64,000 nt of DNA from positions 4,929,353-4,993,352 of the forward strand of contig OX419341.1 in NCBI GenBank assembly GCA_948470475.1, written 5' to 3'. Positions 56,459-64,000 of this stretch are shown piece by piece (the stretch's first letter is position 1; every line of letters starts with the position of its first letter). Position numbers and translations under genes: made by a program. The notes under the pieces were generated by a model that saw only the letters and a list, made by a program, of their open reading frames with translations, had not been told where the DNA came from and ran no database searches. The DNA is from Galaxea fascicularis (taxonomy: Eukaryota; Cnidaria; Anthozoa; Scleractinia; Euphylliidae).

Positions 56459-59400
56459 ATGGCGGACCTAATCAGCTTTGTTTCCAAGAGAGAAATCGAT
56501 GCCAAAAAAGAGGAGAAAAGAAAAGCAAGGGAGGAAATTCTAAAGAGGGCAAGCGTTTTCTATAGTTCGAGAGTTATTGTAACTTAAATAATAGTCGCAC
56601 CTTGGAATTTGCCATTACTTTAGCTACTTTGGTGACATTCAGAGAGCAACGCTTTGAAAACGTTTCATCACTTAAGTAAAGTGTTACTTAATAACATTTC
56701 TGTTCCGGGCTCTAGGCTCTTGATGGCTGATTTTTTTAATTATATATCTGCATTTACTTTACAGGCAAAGGATGATTATGAGCGAGAGAAGAGGAAACGA
56801 GAACGGCGTAAAGAAACTGGAGAAAGTACATGGATGCTGCCCTCTCTAAACAAGAGATTGACAGAAGATGATGAGAGTCACGAAAAGGTGATTTGAATCC
56901 TGCCGTTTGACCAACAGAGTAGTCTCTTGTTTTATATATAAGGTTCCTTCTTGATAACTCAACTGTGATAAAATGAACTGTATTTTAGACCGTAAAATGC
57001 TCACTTTGTTAGATGGGAAGAGAAGTCTTCAGTCTTAAAAAGTAAACTTTCTTTGACCTGTCAATCTAGCATATAGAAGCTGAATAATGGCACATTGTAA
57101 ATTTGGATATCTTTATTTCAGGACAAATCAAATAAAAAGAGGCACAAGAAAGAAAAGAAACAAAAAAAGAACAAGAAGGAGAAAAAGGTAGGTATTGAAT
57201 CCATGTAAGTTTCCCAAGAAATTTTGAGGGCTGTTTATTTTTTTATCAATTATTATTAATTCATCTTATTGAGATAAGGGTACCAGTTGCAAAATTTCTG
57301 ATACAACTCTTAAGTCCATGGTGTCTATAACTATTCAGACTACAATATTGCTGGGTATTGATAATTTACAAAGAAAACCTTTAATATATTAAACACTTGA
57401 ACAAAAATGTATTATTATTTTTAGCAAAAGAAACAAAGGAAGGACATCACAGAGAGATCTTGCTCATCAGAATCAGTAAGTATATTACCACAGAAGGATG
57501 AGAAATTCTGGACATACAGTTGTATGGTGGCCTGGAGCTGCCATAAGGATTTTTGGTGTTTTTTCATCTTTTTCCTTTTAGAATATATTTTATTTTACTT
57601 ATTTAGTTTGTTTTATTTGTTTTATTTCATTTCATTTGTTTTAATTTATTTTATTTCATTTTCAAAAACAATTTATTATAGAAGTAAAATGAAATCAAAG
57701 AAAAACTGTTTGTTTGAAATGTAATTTATTCAAAGTAAAATCAAATGAAATCAAATGAAAATAAAAGCAAATGAAAATTATAACACCGTGGCCTAAAACT
57801 GCCATAGACCAAGATGCCTTAGGGGTGGATTTTACCCATAACAAAACAACATGGCGGACAGGAAAAAGAAATCTTGGGGTGCTTTTAAGAACGAGATGAA
57901 AGCAAAGAGGCGTAAAACTGGAGATGGCGGTGGGAAGAAAAACGAAAAAGGTAACATTGTTGAGAAACAAGAATCAGTAGTGCAGAGACTGAGCTCAGAA
58001 ATATCCAGGAAAGCCCAAAGATGTTACTCGTAGGGCCACATGAGTTCGTACGGTACGATGGGGAGGAACTCTCCATTGAAGGGATCAAAGCAGCTTGCGA
58101 CTTCATTAGAACGCAAGGGATTGTCATGTGATATTTTGACTGGTGAGCAGGGACCATCTTGTCACTCAATGAAGCACATTCCCTATTTCAAGGTGACCAC
58201 GTAAGATTTATCAAGTCATCCAGTTCAGCTACTTGGCAGTTGGAAGACGAATATGTATCGAGTTCGAGTAGACAGCAATGCCTTAGCTTTTTCTGCATTG
58301 CTCTGTAGCCTAGCAGTCTTCCTGGACCTTCCATCTCCCACGTTACTGCTTCCTCTACCTCATCCACTGCGACATCGGTATCCGTGTATCTTATATCAAA
58401 GTATCGAAGACGCCTATCTAAAGTTCTTACGCTCCAAGTATAGCAATCGAAATCCCGTAACATAAAATCTAAAATCTCCTCGCGGCGAAGACCTTCTGTC
58501 ACATAATCTTTCAGCTTCTCTCTCAAGTTTAAGTCCTCTTTTGCACCTATCAATGTTTAGACGGAGAGGGGGGGGGGGTACGGGCAAAGATGCGGCATTT
58601 GCACACTTCTGTTGTCCCCTCTCTGGGGAATTTGACCACTTGTACTAATTAAAGTTCAAATATTATAAAGGATTGTTAAACTATTTCCAGTCCCAAGGGT
58701 CGGGAATTTGACCAAAAAATTTCAAGAAAATTCAAATGACGCACCTTTGCCCTTACCCCCCCCCCCCCCTCTCCATCTAAACATTGATAGGTGCATTTCC
58801 AAGAATCATTCCTTATTCTTGCTGCCGCCATCTTGGAAGTAAAATTCGCCCCCAAGGCATCTTGGTCTATGACAGTTTTAGGCCACGGTGTTATAATTTT
58901 CATTTGCTTTTATTTTCATTTGTTTTTACTTTGAATAAATTACATTTCAAGCAAACAGTTTTTCTTTGATTTCATTTTACTTCTATAATAAATTGTTTTT
59001 GAAAATGAAATAAAATAAATTAAAACAAATGAAATGAAATAAAACAAATAAAACAAACTAAATAAGTAAAATAAAATATATTCTAAAAGGAAAAAGATGA
59101 AAAAACACCAAAAATCCTTATGGCAGCTCTAGGCCACCATACAGTTGCTCTTGCTGGGTCTCATTTTTTCACAATCACCATTGTCACCATCATCCTCATT
59201 CTCATCTTCACCCTCACCCCCATCCTCACCCCCATCCTCACCCCCACCCTCACCCCCATCTTAACCCCCACCCTCACCCTCACCCCCATCCTCACTCCCA
59301 TCCTCACCCCCACCCTCACCCCACCCTCATCCCCACCCTCATCCTCACCCTCACCCCCACCCTCATCCCCACCCTTGCCCCCACCCTCACCCCAATCCTC

Positions 59401-62400
59401 AACCCCCACCCTCACCCCCATCCTCATCCCCACCTTCACCCCCTCCTCACCCCCCACCCTCACCCACATCCTCACCCCCACCCTTATCCCCACCCTCACC
59501 CCCACCCTCACCCCCACCCTCACCTACATCGTCATCCCCACCCTCACCCCTATCATCACCCCCACCCTCATCTACCCCCATTACCTACATCTTCACCCTC
59601 ATCCTTGCCCTCATCCTTCATTCTCACCTTCATCCTCACCCCCATCCTCACCCTCACCCTTACCCTCATCCTCACTGACACCCTCCTCTACCCCCCCCAA
59701 ACCCTACATCTTCACTCTCGTCCTTGCCCTCATCCCTCATTCTCACCCTCATCCTCACCAGCATCATCACCATTATCTTGATCTTCATCTTCTTGATCAT
59801 CTTCATTGTCATCATCATTAACATCATTGCACTTATCATTGTTATTTCTATTGGCTACTTTGAGACTAATGTTTTTAAATTGCTGGCAGAACATAATGAT
59901 TATAACCTCAACACAGAGTTGTTTCAACTTAGTGACAAAAATGAAGCATTGTGATTTCTCTCTTAGAGAGTGTCGCTTCAAACTTCATGAATGCTTAAAG
60001 GCTCGTGCAATTTTGAGAACTTTCAAAATCACTCGTACCTATTAATCCCGAATTGTACTTGAGGTCATGCGATTTCCTATACTAATGGAATAATCAATAT
60101 CTGAGCTGTTATTTGGTCATTTGTTTATAGGAATCAGAGGATGAATGGGTTGAAAAAGGATCAGACACAGCAAAAAGTAACACAGTAATTGTTTCAAAAC
60201 CAGAGCAACCCCAGGTGTGAATAGGCTGTCTGTCGTATGCAGAAACAACATCTCCTATGTTAACATAAAATATTAGAATTCAATGCTTTCTTGAAAGAAA
60301 ATTATAAAAAGGGACTATGGCACTGACCAGTACTAAGGTTATCCTTAGAATTCCAGTGAACTGCACAAGAGTTTATATGTATGAAGACATCAAATGAGGT
60401 CTTACACTGCTGCAAGTGTGATGAATGAATAATTAGAAACCATCGCTGATCAACAGCATCAGGGACTAACTAACCCAAGGACAGAGGAAAAAATCTCTGA
60501 CCTGGGTGGGAATTGAACCCACGACCTTCAGATTTAGATCACTGTTGCTCTACAGACTGAGCTACAAGGCCAGACGGGAGCAGACGGTAGAGCAACGGTG
60601 ATCTAAATCTGAAGGTTGTGGGTTCAATTCCCACCAAGGTCAGAGATTTTTTCCTCTGTCCTTGGGTTAGTTAGTCCCTGATGCTGTTGATCAGCGATGG
60701 TTTCTAATTATTCATTCATCACACTTGCAGTAGTGTAAGACCTCATTTGATGTCTTCATACATATATACTACACGCTACTGAGGACAACACTCATTCACA
60801 GTTTGCACAAGAGTTGTTTGATGTAATATATCAAACATGAGAGACAGTGTTTCATTGGGATATCCAAACACCGAGAAGAGAGTTGAAAATATGACACGCA
60901 GCAGAGTATTTTTGAGGGAATTCAAGGTGTTTGGATGGCCAATGAAACACTGTCTCGAGTGTCTGATATATCTTCTCAGTTGAAACAAAAACTAAGGAAT
61001 TAACGCAGAAGTGAAATTGTCAAAATCTATGGTAAGTAAGAACGGGTATCCAAACCCCCTTCACGGTTGTGATTTCCTTTGTTTTATCTTGATGAATTAT
61101 TGATGAGTTTGAGAAGTTACTTTAAAACTAAAATACTGCCTTTTGTAACAAACATTCAAAGCATTCCTACTATTGCCTTGTATGAAGAAATCTCTGTAAA
61201 GCTGTAGCTTGACAATAATTTTTGTTGTAATATTGTTGACAGCAGCGTGACAGCTGGATGCTTTTTCCATCAATCACATCAAGCTCAACATCACAGGAGC
61301 CAATAGAAGTTGATGAAACAGAACAGGAGGAGATAAAAGAGGAGGGGCATGATAGTTTAAAAGCATTGTCTTGTATAGATCGGGTAAGAGATCTTACTTT
61401 CTTGTGGTGCATCTCTGTTGGGTTTCTTAGATTGCTAATTCTCCTATCTCTTAAGTGGTTTGCTCTCAGCTTTCCTTGTTTTTCCTTCCTCCAAAATACC
61501 ACTTCTGTAATTTCATTTTGATGTGGGTTGAGATCTAAACCCTGGTAAAGGTCCATGCCAGGTTTTGTTAATCCATTAACATCCCTATGATCTGTTAGTC
61601 CTTTATTCCTGTACTCCCTTCACAATTGTGAACAATAAGTTTACTTGTTAGTTTTCATTTGTGATATGCTCACTCTAACACCCACAGGTATTTTTGACAG
61701 TTACCTTATACAGTAAGATCAGGTCTTTTGAGTCATTTCTAAGTGAGAATGATCATAAAAATAATCATGGCTAGAGCTACATGTCCGCACCAAAAACCTA
61801 GAAAGAAATCGAGGACGGTATCCAGTAGGTAGTGTGTGGATAGATGCTGATTTGCAGGAGTCATAATGGGAACTTGCTTTTACTTGTCCTTATTACATGT
61901 ACCGCATATAAGCCACTACTCAGTAGCTCAGATGGTAAGAATCCAGACTGTACCACAAACCAGAGTTAATTAACTGATAAGATCATGCTGGCTTTGTGCT
62001 CGATATCTGCTTTAAATTCAGATGATCTTGTCATTGCACAGTGACAAAGGCATAGGTATTGCTTCTTTCACCCCACATGTTAAAGAACGAGCCATTAAAT
62101 AACCCGCACACTTATCAAAAGGAGTGGGTGTTAAGAAGACAGTTACTGACCTGACATGGTGCACGATTAGCATGCACATGAGCTAAGATACATTTTCAAA
62201 TTTGTGATTGCATAAGTTTAGATTTTTTAGCTTTTGAGGATTTTGTGTAAGTTTGCTAGCCACATTTGGAGGTTTGTTTTTGCTTGGCTGATTAAACATG
62301 TGTTGGTTTTCAAAGAGCTTGCCGTAACTACTTCCGAACAGTGGGGAATGTGACCCAGTGTTGTCGTCTGCCCTAACACTCATTTATAGATTGGGTGGAG

Positions 62401-63475
62401 ATAAGGCAAAGAGCTGGACACTTGTCCCCTCGTTTTTTGGTTACAGAATTACAGAAGCAGACAGAAGGCTGTTGGAAAGAACTTAGTAGTAATGTCTTAT
62501 AATTATTATTGTAACATTCTGTTTGCCCTTAATTTGACAGCCTGGACAGCATCCAAAAGAATTAAACCCGTACTGGAGAGGTGGGGGAACAGGGTTACCC
62601 TCACAAATGGAGGATACACAGGACACTACCCCTACAGAAGGTGCAAGAGTGAATTTCATCATTGAATGTCATTTAAATTGACTCCAGCTTTGGGAAACCT
62701 TACAAATGCTTTTTCTCTCTTGTAAGTGAATGCCAGTAGTTCATTTAGCAGCACATGGTTGAGGAGGGCATATCAGAGAGCCAAGGAGCGAGCTCAAGAA
62801 GAAGGCCGAACTCTGAATGATGTTGTTGCTCAGAGATATGGTGTAAGTAACTTCAAATTCGTTATTTGTGGATTTGGTTGTTAATTAGTTGGACATTAAG
62901 TTGCTCCTGGGCCTAATCTCTCCATGGTAGGGCTTCAACCGATTTGTAAAGGGGGTAGGGTTAGGCCGATTTCTGTAGCAAAGCGCTTGAGGTATTACTA
63001 CTCATCCCCCCTCCTCCTCCTCCCTTCCTTTGAATGCTAGTCCGTTGCAAGGTTACCCCCATTAGTATGTTGCTACTATTTCATTGTACACAGAGACAAA
63101 CAAAAGTCTGACAGACAGTCAAACATGCCAGCAACCACTAGTAAGCCCAAGAACCAACCCTCGAAATGGCACATTCCTTCACAAACAAACCAGTTTGGCG
63201 GTTGTAAAGTCACCAAAACGCATCGTTTGATTAATAATATATGGTAATTGAACTGAGTGAAGTGATTTCAAATCGAACTTGCACTGCGTGCTTATTTGAT
63301 TTTGAGATCACACATATGATTTCAGACCAAAATTGCACGACACGAATAAAGAAATAAAGAAACTGTGGTGCTGGATCGGTGGGGAAGTAGTACACAAAAA
63401 TTTGGTATTATCAAAGGAGTTGATACTGTATTGACCACCGTACAGGAATTCTAAAAGGACGTCCTTTTAGAATCC

Positions 63476-63506
<31 letters not shown>

Positions 63507-64000
63507 CATTGATAAAACCAAATTTTTGTTTCATTTCCTTTGGTTTCTAAGCACGAGAAAGGACACGTAAAGGCATTGCTGTACTGGTGTTTCTCTTTGA
63601 TTTCTTTATCGTTTGAATTTGCTGTTATGTCTAACTTTGAACATGATATTTCTATCTTGTTGTAGTCCGTTGAGAAACTGGAAGCAATGATACAGGAAGC
63701 TGAAGAAAGGTAGTTGGCGTACCTGTGTAGTTTCAGACAGGCAGGCAATTCGAAAAATATGTTTTGCTTGTTTCTACTTGAAAAACTAGCTTCTGTCTAC
63801 ATAGTTACTCGTTAAGGTTTCTTTTTTAAGGGAAGAAAAATTGAGACGCAAGGATTCAAAATCCAGACACCATGAACGACACCGACATAATGATGGAAGA
63901 CGAGGAAAAGACGAAAGAAAAAACCGAGAAAGGAGCCCAGATAGACATGCACGGTACAAGGGAGATGGGCGTGGAAGATATGATGACAGCAAATACACGT
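56459..64000 (+). CDS. CWF19L2: CWF19-like protein 2, 5' portion (runs off the right edge)
   Basis: Splicing-associated protein of the Cwf19/Drn1 family. Exons: 56459-56548, 56765-56887, 57122-57187, 57425-57475, 60131-60214, 61243-61383, 62541-62640, 62727-62842, 63666-63709 and 63831 to beyond 64000. All are in phase, about 328 codons seen. The N-terminus is charged (AKKEEKRKAREEILKR|AKDD), then ESTWMLPSLNKRL, a Lys-rich low-complexity part (exons 3-4), ESEDEWVEK (exon 5), RDSWML (exon 6), ELNPYWRGGGTGLPSQ (exon 7), TWLRRAYQRAKERAQEEGRT and LNDVVAQRYG (exon 8), and an Arg/His/Asp-rich run at the edge. These match the vertebrate order. The catalytic-like CwfJ domains lie outside the window. 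Intron 1 begins GC (AGAGG|GCAAGC), a GC-AG intron. Intron 4 holds a transposon and a minisatellite. Confidence 0.92.
57851..58033 (+). pseudogene. Short decayed transposon ORF, left side
   Basis: A 60-codon basic frame (MADRKKKSWGAFKNEMKAKR) begins just inside the left inverted repeat. A second frame (PHEFVRYDGEELSIEG, then CDFIRTQGIVM) follows after a stop, suggesting a frameshifted, truncated gene. Product unknown. Confidence 0.45.
58188..58553 (-). pseudogene. Truncated integrase/transposase-like N-terminal domain
   Basis: The frame contains LREKLKDYVTEGLRREEILD, DCYTWSVRTLDRRLRYFDIR and GRLLGYRAMQKKLR, the helix-turn-helix type N-terminal part of integrase-core-domain proteins common in cnidarian and fish genomes. 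The DDE catalytic core is absent. Its true 5' end is displaced by the insertion at 58542-58795. Confidence 0.55.
58542..58795. mobile_element. MITE nested in the larger transposon
   Basis: TGCACCTATCAATGTTTAGA at the left and the same sequence inverted at the right (TCTAAACATTGATAGGTGCA) enclose about 215 bases. Both arms continue into G or C runs and a GGGCAAAGATGCG/CGCACCTTTGCCC pair. It separates an ATGGCGGCAGC start in the right inverted repeat from the integrase-like frame. Confidence 0.8.
59165..59760. repeat. CACCCTCATCCTCAC-type minisatellite in CWF19L2 intron 4
   Basis: About 600 bases of degenerate hexamer/dodecamer units built of CACCC, CATCCT and CTCA motifs, directly after the transposon. 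Strand asymmetry is extreme (almost no G on plus). Frames across it on both strands are low-complexity artefacts. Confidence 0.9.
60374..60767. repeat. Head-to-head pair of tRNA-derived SINEs (foldback), CWF19L2 intron 5
   Basis: Left arm 60374-60575 is mirrored at 60573-60767 through ATGAAGACATCAAATGAGGT, AGGGACTAACTAACCC and the tRNA-like heads. The left head (60499-60571, minus) has GTAGCTCAGTCTGTAGAGC and GGGTTCAATTCCCACC boxes. The anticodon loop TCTAAAT is atypical, so it is not a working tRNA. Confidence 0.8.
60826..60971. repeat. Foldback element, CWF19L2 intron 5
   Basis: ATATATCAAACATGAGAGAC with AGTGTTTCATTGGGATATCC at the left mirrors GGATGGCCAATGAAACACTG and a GATATAT end at the right. 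Arms are about 48 bases with an internal spacer of about 50. Confidence 0.75.
63395..63527. repeat. Foldback of the same family as 29540-29620, CWF19L2 intron 8
   Basis: AATTCTAAAAGGAC|GTCCTTTTAGAATCCC is the centre, and both arms extend about 65 bases through GTACGGTGGTCAATTTACAT to CCAAATTTTTG. It is two copies of a retroelement-terminal sequence joined tail to tail. Confidence 0.8.

Larger units (their letters stand above)
57521..59143. mobile_element. DNA element with terminal inverted repeats of over 300 bp in CWF19L2 intron 4
   Basis: 57521-57857 (TGTATGGTGGCCTGGAGCTG...) is mirrored by 58827-59143. The repeats are T/A-rich (ATTTTATTTCATTT) in the middle and end inward in ATGGCGG on each strand. 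One short frame starts inside each end: 57851-58033 plus and an integrase-like frame on minus. It looks like a decayed element with two inward genes. Confidence 0.85.

Noticed and set aside
59120..59821. 233-codon Thr/Pro/Leu frame
   Set aside because: A translation of the minisatellite, low complexity on both strands, with no splice or start context.

Overview
This is eukaryotic DNA with spliced genes, abundant TA- and TTA-flanked inverted-repeat elements, non-LTR retroelement fragments and tRNA-derived SINEs. The gene set (SPCS3, AASDH, CFAP97, TDRD3, POT1, CWF19L2 and an intron-poor HEPN/NB-ARC/TPR receptor) together with the repeat families points to an anthozoan cnidarian, most likely a stony coral; the species cannot be named from sequence alone.

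Layout. 153-2762 (-): SPCS3, last exon beyond the left edge, with a U12-type AT-AC intron. 3068-20881 (+): AASDH, five exons. Its fourth intron (12.3 kb) holds a tandem array of about 1.93-kb units (8353-18946) followed by a foldback cluster of tRNA-Thr-like repeats. 22697-25462 (-): HEPN/NB-ARC/TPR protein, convergent with AASDH. 25.5-32.2 kb: repeat-rich, with a TA-flanked MITE, a decayed LINE reverse transcriptase, a Penelope-type fragment with a candidate hammerhead ribozyme, and a MITE with clear target-site duplication. 32279-33611 (-): CFAP97. 33827-47111 (+): TDRD3, 14 exons, introns full of DNA transposons. 47.1-52.1 kb: gene-poor, with a perfect 112-bp palindrome. 52112-56370 (-): POT1 with an apparent additional N-terminal OB fold. 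56459-64000+ (+): 5' part of CWF19L2, whose intron 4 holds a nested transposon and a long minisatellite.

For AASDH, TDRD3, POT1, CFAP97, CWF19L2 and the visible part of SPCS3, the exon models were built by matching reading phase across each junction. All complete models sum to a multiple of three. Six genes form three head-to-head pairs (SPCS3/AASDH, CFAP97/TDRD3, POT1/CWF19L2) with 305, 215 and 88 bp between start codons, and ATGGCGG (YY1-like) motifs occur in all three promoters. The genes do not form one pathway: they serve ER signal-peptide cleavage, beta-alanine/aminoadipate-type activation, innate sensing, cilia, mRNP/topoisomerase function, telomere protection and splicing. The most unusual features are the intronic array with phase-compatible exon-like segments, the AT-AC intron, the extended POT1 and the candidate ribozyme.
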